Shown here: positions 11,297 to 22,232 of the stretch, piece after piece
How positions within the stretch are numbered: the stretch's first letter is position 1
How the letters are laid out: each line of letters begins with the position of its first letter
DNA from: Brachionus sp. 'Tiscar'
Taxonomy: Eukaryota; Rotifera; Eurotatoria; Ploima; Brachionidae
Length of the DNA: 64,000 bases
NCBI GenBank assembly: GCA_006352455.1
Contig: VANL01000009.1
Coordinates: 79,498-143,497, forward strand
Reading direction: 5' to 3'
The notes under the pieces: model-generated
What the model was told of the DNA's origin: nothing
The model's input: only the letters and a program-made list of their open reading frames with translations
Database searches by the model: none
Translations under genes and position numbers: made by a program

Positions 11297-14200
11297 TCAA
11301 ATAAAATTTAATTGTTTTAATGATTTGTCTGACGACGATGTTATTATCTTGTACTCATCGACATAAACAAAATTTACAGGCTTAGAGTGATGTATATCAA
11401 AAGTGTGCACACTTTTTGATCTTTTAAAGAAAAATAAAAAATCTTTCAAATTTTGAAATAAAAATTTTTTTTTTCCTCTTACTCGTTTGCATTCCAAATT
11501 TTGATCAAACCATCTCTGCCTCCTGAAACAAGCAAAAAATTATTTTTTTCCCAATTTGTTGCCAAAATTTGTATGCTTTCAATTTTTTTAAAATGCTCTC
11601 TATACTCTCTTATTAATTCCAAGTTGTACGAAAATCCAATTTTCCAGATGGTTATTTTTTGCCTACAAGCACAAGCTATGTAATTCTTTTTGATCGAAAT
11701 AGATGATACAGCATCGAATTGATCAATTTGCATACTTTTCAAGCATTCTCCTGTGTATAAATTCCAAATTTTAATAAACTAATGTATACAAAAAATAAAA
11801 AATTAACAACTAATTTTATTTGAACTACAACCTTGTCTGAAGAACCGGTTACAACTAAATCATCTTTAGCATCCACGCAAAAAATGGCTCCTTTATGAGC
11901 CACAAGTCTATTGACTATATCACAGTCATTTAAATTCCACACAATTGCCTATCGAGAATATACATGCTAAGTTATTTTTTTATTTCTTTAAATTATATAG
12001 CTTACAGTTCTATCTTGTGATGCTGAGACTAAAAAATAGTCGCATTTTACAATTGACCATACAGGGCCGGTATGAGAATCAAGTGTTCTAGAGCAAAGTC
12101 CTTCTTTAAGATTCCAGATTTTTATTGTAGTATCATAAGAGCCACTACAGAGAAGATATTTGGTGATAAATTTTAGACACCAAATTCCCCGACTATGACC
12201 AACTAGTGTTTGCTTTAATCTAGCCTCATGCAAGTTCCAAATTTTAATCGTAGAATCTTTGCTTCCACTGGCCATTTGATTTCCTTCCACAGCCACTGAT
12301 AAAACCCTTTAGCAAAATTAAAAATTTTTATATATTGAATTCAGGCTCAAACTTAGAATATTTTATTGATAAAATTTTTAAGATTAAATAAATTTTATTA
12401 TTTAGAATTTAATTTTGTTGATGCAGAGATTTTTTTCTCATTATATCAGATTTTAGACTAGATAAATCGACACTATTAAGTCGACTAGCTCGCCTAATTT
12501 GATCAGCATCTGCCAATTCCATAATACTATATCTTTTTTTATTATCCAAGCTAATATAACTTGGATCAATCAAGTCACCAAAAGACTTATTTTCGACTAT
12601 TTGACATTTTTGAGCTGCTGCTTGCATCTTGGGATCTTCTGGCTGTCGCATTAATTCATCAAATTGGGCTTTCGTTTTTGATTTTTTCAAGTCAATTTTA
12701 GGTAAATCAGTTTCAGCTTGTTTTTTTTTCCTCTGATTGTACAACTCTTTTATATTTTGACCAATGGCTATACACGCCAGGAGAACCGCAGCTACAGCTA
12801 CCAACAAAGGCGATAAAAGACCAGTGGCACTTCGATGACCGCCTATATGCGGTGCCTCACCAGCAGTTACATCGATACACATATCACTTGTACTAATTGG
12901 CGGATATTCCGGAGCACTTAATGAAAACAGCGTCACGCAAACAACATACTGAGCGTCTAGAAATTTATTCAATATCAGCTCGTTAGTCTCATTTTTGTGT
13001 ATTTTCATCTTATTAGTTGTATACTCCTCGTGGCCATGGTATCGTATTCGAACAATATATCTGTCATAAGGTCCCTTCTCGGTATAGTCGACCCCGATCA
13101 GAATTTTTTTCACGGCAAACTCTTTGGCAAACAGATGAAAGCTTTTTGGCTTGTAAGAGTACATATGAAGCTGCAGCTGATACGACGGAGGTCTGGCAGA
13201 ATGGTCACCCGGATGGGATGGAAAGCTCTCTGAGTTCTCTTTGACATAACCTGATTCAGTACTTTCTTCATTCTCCACTTGAACTTGATTTACGCTCAAC
13301 GATTTATTCTCCAATTTATCAGATGCATCCCTAATTGACCTGCTCAAAAGCACTACAGAACCATTAGATCTCAAATGAACTCCAGTTTTTTTAATATCAT
13401 TTTCTAATGAAACTGATGGATAACATTTTATTTTTTCAATTGAAATTAAAATAAATAATATAAAACAAAAATTCATGATAAAAAAAATTAAAAAATATAT
13501 TTTGGTTGCTCAGTTTTTTTTTGTTGTAATATAATTTTCCTTTTAATTATTTAATAAAAACGCATAAGCCCAATTTTTTTCTCAATTGAAGCGTCGATTT
13601 GACATTCGCTAAATGCTAAGAACATGCAAAGCTTCTAAAATTTAACCAAAATTTTTTTTCCAAGGTAAAAACTAGATTTTTTATGAGGATGTACTTTCAA
13701 ATGCTAATTAGAAGCAAAAAAATTTTTTTTCACTTAAACCAAATTCAAGCCATTAAAATTAACTTAAAAAGAATTAGATACCCAAGAATTGTCAATATTT
13801 AAAGGACTAAATTATTTTCAAATATTGTCTGAGTAGTTTAAGTTTGAGTATAATACTTTACAAATATAAATGCTTACTCGTTTAGATGACCTTTGTATGT
13901 GGTCAATTTATAGTTACCACAATTCCAGTGTTTTCTTAACAGTTTAATACTTTTGAAAATTTTTTTCCAATCGGTTATTCGATCTTCTTTAACTAGGCTG
14001 GATAAATCTAAACGTCTGAGTAAATATTTAAAAATAATTTCAAATTAAAAATAGATTACCCTTTATTTGACGCAAACATTTCGGCTTCCATAAAATATCC
14101 GATTTGCAAAGCTTGTTCCATTTTTTTGACACCAGGGCTGCTTTTAGCAAGTCGTTTATTGTTAAATAGTCCAGAATTTTCAAAGAAACATTTTGCGGCA

Positions 14201-15443
14201 AAAGACTGATAAAATCTCGATATTTTTTAGCCTTTTTTTTTAAATTATAAAGAAAAAAGCTCTAAAAAATAACTAAATTTTTACATGAATTAGAGTGAGA
14301 AGAAAATATTGGAACCTTGAATCCAATTTAATAACCATATGACTTAAAAAAGAAGTTTTTTCATAATCTTTAAAAAATTTATTAAACAAGTCTTATAATT
14401 ATTAAAAAAAAATCACCATTTAACTCGTTTCCATATGATTTAATTAGATTTTTTATTTCATTTTCGGTCAGCTCAATCAAATCCTTGAGTCAAAATAATA
14501 ATTAGATATTAAAATTTGAATTATTTTTTAACCTTTTTCGAAAATGTTAATTCATTTTAAATTTTTTTTTCCTAGACACGTTTTAAAATTTGATATGAGA
14601 TTAAATTTTTTTCCTAATTATTACCTTGTTGAAAAAACTAGACTCATCGTGTTTTTTGCTGTTGATTATGGTCGGAAATTTAACTAATCTTAAAATAATC
14701 ACAATTTAATTTAGAAAATATTTGTATTCAAAAATTTACTCTGGAGAAAATTTAAAAACCAATCCTTTTTTATCAATTTCTAGATCATTGGAAATTTTCG
14801 GAAAACGAGACTTGACCAAAATTGATTTTTTTTCCAATTGATTCAGACCACATATTTTATCTCTAATTTTATTATATTTTTATTTTTGAAAAATTTTTAT
14901 TTTTATTGAAGTACTTGTCTTGGTAATCATTGTTAATCAACCAAGCATCTTTTTCTTGTGAAATATAAGCACTGGCATATCTTCTCTTTTTTTTCTAAAA
15001 CAAATTTAAAAAAATGCGGACAAAAAAAAATTTTGATACCGATTTTCTTGTATATGGAGTACTGAGCTTTACAAAGTTGAAACCTGGATGGTTAGATTGT
15101 CCATTGTAGTAGAAATCTCGGTGTGATACTGGCTGTAGAATTGTCCATAAAAATTCTATTTGACTTAGACCCGAATTGTTAACTATTTTTTCTAAAATTT
15201 TTTCAGTCTAATAAAAAAAAATCCGTTAAGAAAAAAGAAAAATTTTAAATCTTGATTTTACTTTTTTAAATTCAATACTGGCAAAATAATCGATCAACAT
15301 GTCTAATAAATCTCTTATTGATTCACTTAATTTAATAAATTAATTTAATTTAAATATAGATCAGTAACTTATTTGTACTCAGAGATTCGATTTATTTGTA
15401 AGCTCAAACTTGAATTGCTGCTTGAAGGCTTGTTGCAAAGCAT
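11297..15443 (-). CDS. F-box/WD40-repeat protein, 617 aa, 14 exons
   Basis: Substrate-receptor type for SCF ubiquitin ligases: the F-box binds Skp1 and the WD40 propeller binds the substrate. Exons, 5' to 3' on minus: 15443-15379, 15325-15262, 15207-15040, 14994-14915, 14862-14740, 14688-14625, 14483-14417, 14367-14285, 14231-14060, 14007-13878, 12306-12006, 11948-11832, 11778-11483 and 11420-11297. All phases match and the sum is 618 codons. The F-box is DFISLLPQNVSLKILDYL... with LVSKKWNKLC, followed by HWNCGNYKLTTYKGHLNEVL entering the propeller. WD repeats show MASGSKDSTIKIWNL, CSGSYDTTIKIWNL, VTGSSDKFIKIWNLYTG and VSGGRDGLIKIW. The N-terminal ~290 residues before the F-box are not recognised. 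It looks FBXW7/Cdc4-like in layout but I cannot fix the orthologue. The first exon and start codon are the least certain part. The 1571-bp tenth intron holds another gene. Confidence 0.85.
12409..13476 (-). CDS. Type I membrane protein with a probable FN3-like ectodomain, 355 aa, single exon
   Basis: Not recognised as a named family. An N-terminal hydrophobic signal peptide (NFCFILFILISIEKIKC) is followed by a luminal region with several N-glycosylation sequons (NGS, NKS, NET). A domain at about residues 100-205 has beta strands and ends YVVCVTLFSL...DMCIDVTAGE, which resembles a membrane-proximal fibronectin type III fold. One transmembrane segment (LLSPLLVAVAAVLLACIAIG, near 220-240) precedes a basic stop-transfer (YNQRKKK) and a ~110-residue cytoplasmic tail. 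The tail is rich in K, S and D, with RRASRLNSVDLSSLK as possible kinase sites. The gene has no intron and lies wholly inside an intron of the F-box/WD40 gene, on the same strand. Such placement can arise by retroposition, but no poly(A) or duplication trace was seen. Confidence 0.8.
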   Translation of the reverse strand: MNFCFILFILISIEKIKCYPSVSLENDIKKTGVHLRSNGSVVLLSRSIRDASDKLENKSLSVNQVQVENEESTESGYVKENSESFPSHPGDHSARPPSYQLQLHMYSYKPKSFHLFAKEFAVKKILIGVDYTEKGPYDRYIVRIRYHGHEEYTTNKMKIHKNETNELILNKFLDAQYVVCVTLFSLSAPEYPPISTSDMCIDVTAGEAPHIGGHRSATGLLSPLLVAVAAVLLACIAIGQNIKELYNQRKKKQAETDLPKIDLKKSKTKAQFDELMRQPEDPKMQAAAQKCQIVENKSFGDLIDPSYISLDNKKRYSIMELADADQIRRASRLNSVDLSSLKSDIMRKKSLHQQN

Positions 15444-15919
15444 ATTGATTTTTAAAAGAATTTTCTTAAAAATACGGAATTGATTTTAAAATGAAATTTT
15501 TTTATAATTGAAAAATTTGATATATTGTTGACTTTTTTCAATTCAGAAAATTATTAAGTAATATTTTAAAATTCAATTGAATTAAGTTTATTTGCTTTAA
15601 ATCAAACTTTAAAAAATAAGAACCTTTATTGAAAATAATAATGGCATGAATTAATTGCGCATGAGGGCTGGCGAATTTAAAAGATTTCTTTTTTTCTTTC
15701 AAGTGCTTTTGAAAGATAAATTTATTTTCTTAAAGCATTTATTTTGGTTGCATAAGAAAAAGCTTTAAAAATTTCAAATACTTTGAATATTTTCTTCCTA
15801 TGTCTAAAAGTCAGTAAATTCAAGTTGAATTTTTTTCTCCTGTCCTTTTGTCATTTTATTTTAATAAGAACCAAAAATAATTCCTAATCCAAAGCTGTAT
15901 AAAAATAAAAGAAAAAGAA
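15444..15919. other. Upstream region of the F-box/WD40 gene
   Basis: AT-rich with no frame. It should contain the promoter of the minus-strand F-box gene. No motif could be assigned with confidence. Confidence 0.4.
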
Positions 15920-15991
15920 GGTTCTATGGTGTAATGGTTATCACTCTGGACTCTGAATCCAGCAATCCGAGTTCGAGTCTCGGTAGAACCT
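15920..15991 (+). tRNA. tRNA-Gln: tRNA-Gln (anticodon CTG)
   Basis: A 72-nt cloverleaf. The acceptor stem GGTTCTA pairs with TAGAACC. The anticodon stem CTGGA/TCCAG has loop CTCTGAA, giving anticodon CTG. The T-arm CCGAGTTCGAGTCTCGG contains the B box, and the A box is TGGTGTAATGG. A T6 run at 15995-16000 is the Pol III terminator. No intron. Confidence 0.97.
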
Positions 15992-16290
15992 TAATTTTTT
16001 GTAAGCTGCAAAATTCTACTTCTTTATAAAACTAAACTAATTAGAAATTACTTTTGAATAAAATTAAAATAAACAAAAACAAAAAACAAAGAGTTATATT
16101 TTGAAAAATATTTATTCAACATTAACAAATAAAACTTAATAAAGTAAAAAATAAAATAATTTTTTCTTTTTAAAATGGTTTTATCAAAGTTTCTCAAATA
16201 TCTTAATCTAAAAAAATTAAAATGCTAATCTAAAAAAACAATAAAAAATATACAAAATAAAATAATCTTCATTTTGGATAAAAAAGTTTT

Positions 16291-19200
16291 TATTGATTTA
16301 ATTCAAGATGACAGGCCCTGCATACTCGTTGTGGTTTTTTACTGGAAGAAACTTGAGCTGTATAATCTGAACATTCATTGCAGAACACTTGACCACAGTT
16401 ACGGCAGTGATGCTAGGAAAAATAAAAAAAATTGTTAAATTATTTTTATTTTAATTCTTATTTACTTTTCTATTAGTGACTGAAAAAAACTTTTTACATT
16501 GCGTACAATCATTAACTAGACTATCATCAATCCATTTGTAATTACTTTTTCTATGATTCAATACCTTGACAAATAAAAAATTTATTTATTTTTTTAAATT
16601 ACATGAGCCAAATGTAATGGATATAGAATTTTCATCATCAGAAAATTTTCAAAGAAAAGTGATTCAAATTATTTTAAAAAAAAAAAGCTGTTTAAAATAT
16701 GAAACGTTTATCGAATTCTAAAGGAAGCCCTGTTTTTTAGATTAGCTGTAAAGCTCAGAAAAAAGAAAAATGAAGTTTTTAATCAACTTATTTTAGTCTT
16801 TTAGTTTTTCATACAAAATAAAAATTCAAATTTTGAAAATTTCCTAAAATTTTTGAATTAAATTTGAGCTTTAAATTAGATACTTTGAAAAAAAAAACTT
16901 TAAATTGTTTTTACCATTTTAAAATAAAAAGATATTAGCAAAAAAATTTCAAAGAAAAATAGAAATATGTTTAATTTTTTTTAAAAACTTGACTTAAGTT
17001 ACTTGAAGTGTCTGATGCTCTCTTCCTAGTTCATGCAAAGCTGCTTGAGCATCCTCTAATTTTCGTTTGTAATCAACATTTTGAAATTTGAAATTTTCAC
17101 ATAATTTTTCTGCTTCTAAGCATCGTTTAAGTAAATTATTTCGCTCATCAACTAAATTGCTTAAATTAGCTTCTAATTCTAAATTGTTTCCTTTAACGTC
17201 ATCCAAGTCTTTATTAAGTTGAATTATTTTATCACTTTGCATTCTTAATTCATTTCTTAAGTTAGCTAAATTTTGGTTAAGTGCCTTTGATTGGGTTTCA
17301 TGCTTCTTAATCGCATCAAGGCGCATTTTATCGCAATCGTCTCTCTCAATTTTTATTTCCTCATGTTCATTTTCTAATTTTTGAATTTTTTTCAATAATT
17401 CCTCTCTTTGAGCGGACAATTCATCATTTAAATTCTTTATTTTTAACACTTCAGTATTTTTTTGGCCTAGATCAGATTTTGTATTTTCAAGCTCAATTTG
17501 AATATTTTTCTGCGAATTTCTAAGCTCATCAATTTCGTTTTGTAAATTGTTTACTTTTTTTTCTAAAAAACCTTCTTTTTGAATAAATTGTTCAATTTTT
17601 TTGTTAGACTCAGAAATTTCTTTTAAAGATTCTTCCTATTTCATTTTGTAATTTAAAAATAACAAGGTTTAATAATTAATTTGATTGATCTACTTTTAGT
17701 TTTTTCTGTCTATCTAGTTCATCAGCGTTTTCTTTTAAATTTTGTCTCGATTTTTCTAGATCCAACTTCAACTCGGAGCATACATTTTCGCTAGTAGATC
17801 TAATCACATCAATTGAATGACCAAGTTCTTCGATTGTTTTATTCAAATTAATAATTTGTTCTTTCAATTGATTATTTTCAGTAGTAATTTTTTCCTTTAA
17901 AAAAATTTTTTTTTTTAATTTTTGGTTAAAAATTTGTTACTAACATTTTTATCTAAAGTATCCTTCAGTTCATTTTGTTTTTTATTTAAATTTGAAACTA
18001 ATTGATTATTTTTTAATTCAAGATTTAAAAAATTTTGTCTTATGTCAGATTCATTTTGTGTCAATTCATCTACTTTTTGCTTCAATAAATCTATTTCTTT
18101 AACCAGAGCTTTCTTTAAATTGAAAAATTTTGAATTTATTAGAAATTTTTTTATTTTTTTTAAATTTACTTCATTATCTTGATTCAAATTAAGTTGTTTA
18201 TTTTTTTCATCTATGTTCGAATTTAACATGTCAATATTTTTGTTTAAATCAACAATAACTGATTCATTTTTTGAATGAATTTCAGCAATAGATGCATTAA
18301 GCTGTTGCATAATTTCATTTAATGAGGAAATTTCTTTTGATAATTCTAAATTTTTATTATTCAAATTTTCCTTTTAGAAATAAGAGATTTTTTTGGATTA
18401 TTTTTCTAATTTAAAATAGCAAAAAAAATTACATTATTTTTCTCCAAGCTCTTAATTTCGATAATATTTTCCTTGTGTTTCTGCTCAATTTGAAGTTTCT
18501 TTTCTTCTAAGTCGCCTATTGTTTCAATTTGACTCTTGTTTTTCGAGTCAAATTCAAAAATTTGATCATTTAAATTAAGAATTTTTGTCTCTAAATTGAT
18601 TTTTATTTTATTTAAATCTGTTAAATTCTCATTTAAGTGGTTTATTTGTGAATTTTGATTGCTCAATTCTTGATTTTTAATATCAATAGAAGTTTCCATT
18701 TCAAATATTTTAGCATTTTGTTTGTCCGTATTTGCTTCTACCTCTTCTAGGCTTTTTTTAAGATCCTCCACTTGAATTTCAAACTTGGAATTTTGTTCAA
18801 TCAGTTTTTTCTTTAAAATAACATTTTTAAAACAATTTTTTTTAAAAATAGTTTAAAAATAATTACATTATTGACAGTAATTTCATTAATTAAATTTTCT
18901 TTTTCCTTTAATAAATTTTCAAATTTAGTTTTTTCATTGTCAAATTTGTTTTCCAGAGCAGCTTTTTGTATCTCAATTTCGTCGCAAAAATTTTTAAGTT
19001 TTGACTAGAAAAAAATTAAAAAAAAAATTTAATAAAAAAAAAATTACTTTTTCCGTTTCAAGATTATTTTTTTTCACTTCAATTTCCTCTGTAAATTTTT
19101 TAAGCTCAGCAATTTCATTAGTATTTTTCTTTATTAGCTCAGTTAATTGGCTCTAAAATTATGAAAAATTTTTATCATGAATAAATCTTTAAAAACAGTT

Positions 19201-21016
19201 TTAATTTTATCAACTTTTTCAATCAGCCATTGGGATTTTTCCTCATTTAAACTTTGAAGTTTGGATCTTAGTTTTATCATTTCGTTTTCGGATTCTTCTT
19301 TTTTCTAAAATAATATTTTTTTTATAGAAAAAAAATCTAAAAAATTATATTTATTTACTAAAATTAGATCCGATAGTTCTGTATTTTCTTCGTTGTTTGA
19401 TTCAGAATTTAGCAACTTGCTAGTCAATTCAGCTTTTTTTTCTTCTAACTGACAAATATTTTGATTGAGTTCAGCTTTTTCTTGATTTAATTCCTTTATT
19501 AGCGTAGTAAAATTCTCTATTTGATTATCTCTGTCTTTTCTAAGATCAATAATCTTTTTATTCAAATCTTCAATGTTCAATTTATGTTCTTGAATTAGTT
19601 CTTCTTTATTCATTGAAATTTTTTTCAATTCGTTCTCAACCTAGCTTTAATTTTAGATTTATTTTGCAAATTAAAATTAAAATTTAAATACCTGCTCAAA
19701 TTTTTTTCTATTTTCTTCTAGTTCATAACATTTTTGATTATATCTAAATTATTTTAAATTTATGCAAAAAGACAAAATTTTAGAATAACACCAACTTTTC
19801 TGAATCGATAAAATTTTCCGAGTTAAATTTTTCTAAATTTTCCTTCAACCTTTTTTTTTTAAAAAATTAATATTTAATTTGAGTATGGTTATTTTTACTT
19901 TTCTATTTTTTGGTTAAGATCTTGATTCTCTTTAGTTAATTGCTTTAATTGATTTTCTTTGTCCTTTACAATCAACTCAGAAAGTTCTTGAACTTGGACA
20001 ATCTCTTTTTTCAGGACATTTAAGTCATCGACTGTTGGTCGAAGCTCTAATTCACTTTCCAGCTTATTCAATGCTTCACATTTGCTCACAAATTCTTCCT
20101 TTTTAATAAAAAAAAATATAATTTTTCTATAATTTTCAATTTTTAGAAATAAAACTTGTAATTGTGAAAGATTTATTCTAATTGATTTATTTTCTTCATT
20201 TTCTTGTCTAACTTTTTCTAATTCTGTTATCTATTAAAAAAAAAAAACATTTAAACAATTTAAAACATCTATTTAAAAAAATTACATCTAGTTTATGTTG
20301 TTTTTCAATGTTCAATTTGTCTTTTGTTAAATTTTCAATTTTATCATTCAAAACTTCAATTTTTTTATTAAGCTCATTGTTAGCTTTTTAGAAATTTGAA
20401 AATTCTAGATTTAAAAAATCAAATAAATACATGTTTGCTTGATTTGTTCCTCTAAAAATAGTTTTTCTCTTAACTGGACAATTTCATGTTCAAGAGCGCT
20501 TTCTCTTTGACCAGGAGGCTCATTGTTGAAGCTTAAAATAGACCGGTTGTCTTGAATTGACTCAGCATCTGAAATGGCATTTGCAGAAACCGAAACTCTT
20601 TTTAATAACTAGGAAAAAATAATAATATTTTAACAGTTTTTTAGAGAAAAATTCCGTAATACGGCTTCTGCTGTCGCATTTAAAGATGATCTATCTAAAA
20701 TGTCTTCGTCATTTATAGAGTTTTCTGCTTCCCCGTTTTGATGTATATTTGAATAATGATTGAATAGAATATCTTGGTTGTCAAAATTCAAATGACAAAC
20801 TGGACATATAAAGCCCTTTAAAATAAGAAAAAACTTAATATTCAATTTAATGTTGTAATAAATAAGATTACATGTGAAGGTGAGTTTTCGGGTTTTTTAA
20901 CTTGCTTGTTTTGTTCCTAAATTTAAAATAGAAATATTAAAAGCTGAAAACTTTGTATTCGATTAAAAATCAACTTTTTGCGGGGTATCTTTTTTTCCTA
21001 GAAACTTATTAAACAT
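16291..21016 (-). CDS. EEA1: Early endosome antigen 1 (EEA1)-like tether: C2H2 finger, long coiled coil, FYVE finger
   Basis: EEA1 binds Rab5 and PI3P on early endosomes and tethers vesicles for fusion. The gene has many small exons on the minus strand. Exon 1 is 21016-20975 (MFNKFLGKKDTPQK), then 20916-20872 and 20815-20663. The third carries the N-terminal C2H2 finger GFICPVCHLNFDNQDILFNH, the Rab5-binding finger position in EEA1. From about 20610 to 17003 successive exons encode heptad-rich coiled coil, dominated by K, E, N, Q and L. The last two exons, 16564-16466 and 16412-16291, encode the FYVE domain: the WxxD start (YKWIDDSLVNDC), the basic RKHHCRNCGQVFC motif that contacts PI3P, and a closing QRVCRACH. 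All four Cys/His pairs needed for two zincs are visible. Exact exon ends in the coiled-coil middle were not all resolved. Coiled-coil ORFs elsewhere in the span are pieces of this one protein. Confidence 0.92.
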
Positions 21017-22232
21017 TGCTGATCTTATAAATTAAGCTGTTTATCGACAAAAAAATTTATGACTTTATTTTTCTCAGTATATTCTATGTTAAAAAATATG
21101 TTATTGAGCATATAAATTTCATTCAAAACTAAATTGAATCATATGATAATTTAAACAAATTTTATTTTAGTTTGTTCATCTTCTGATCAAAAGTTAAGCT
21201 AAATTTGTAAAAACTTTCAAAAAAATTTTGCATTTATTAAATGCATGATGTAAAATGTATTTTAAATTCTTAAAACTTTAAAATATTTTTAAGTGGAGAA
21301 AATTAATAATAATAGCTCCTATATTAATAATCTCCTATAAAATGTATTGATAACTAAAAATGTAATCATTCAGATAACATTACCGGTTGGTCAATAATTT
21401 TTAAAAAATTATATTATCAGTTGATAGCACTACCGGGGAGTCCCATTAAAATTAGATTTTTTAATATAAATATAATTAATAAAATTTCTTATTGTTTTTG
21501 CAAAAGATTTTTATTTCAGATTTTTTTTTTTAAATTTAATACATTCTTTTTTTCTCAAAATAATATGAGTTAATTATTTAGAAAAAAAAGTTTTTTAATT
21601 TATGGTGTCAAAATTTCAATAAAATTAAAAATACTGTATTCCCTCATTCGATTATGCTGCACTACAAGCCAAGACAAGCAAATTAAAATAACAAAAAAAA
21701 TGTTTTAGCATGGGTGAGATGTAGTTTGGTGCACGGTCCAAAAGCTGGTAGTTTAGCTTGTGATGCAGCATAATCGAACGAAGGAATACGGTATTTCTAA
21801 AAAATAAAAATTTAAAATTGAATTTTAGTTTAATAATTTTTTTTTGAAAGTAGATTTTTTAGATTTTCATTAATTTTATTTAATTTTTTCAACTTTTTTA
21901 AATTAAAAATTAATAATTATATAAAGATTTAAGTCCTGTTGTTCATTAGGTTTATTGTAATGATGAGTAAATATTCGAATTCATATAAATTGATTAACTT
22001 TTTTTTTAGGTCATATTTTATTTAAGAAAAAATAAAAACTTTAATTAGTTTTAAAAATATTTAATTTTTAAAATGTTTTACTGATAAGCTTTTCGTCAAC
22101 TACTTTTAAAAGTTAGACAATTTTGTCCTTAAAAAAAATTTTTCAAATTTTAAATATTTCAAAATTTTTCAATAAAAATAAAAATTAAATAAAATAGAAC
22201 TTATTTACAACACTCTCTTTGTCTTGTAATTT
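21017..22232. other. AT-rich spacer between EEA1 and the ENT transporter
   Basis: No gene seen. Contains the promoter region for EEA1 and a 158-bp inverted-repeat element at 21634-21791. Two imperfect copies of an ACTACCGG/ATTACCGG segment lie near 21380 and 21430, of unknown meaning. Confidence 0.45.
21634..21791. mobile_element. MITE with ~30-bp terminal inverted repeats flanked by TA
   Basis: The left end CTGTATTCCCTCATTCGATT...GCTGCA and the complement of the right end, CCGTATTCCTTCGTTCGATT...GCTGCA, differ at only three positions over about 28 bp. Weaker similarity continues inward (ACAAGCCAAGAC versus ACAAGCTAAACT). Both ends are followed by TA (21632-21633 and 21792-21793), which fits a Tc1/mariner-type TA target duplication. 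No coding capacity. The superfamily call rests only on the TA and could be wrong. Confidence 0.78.
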
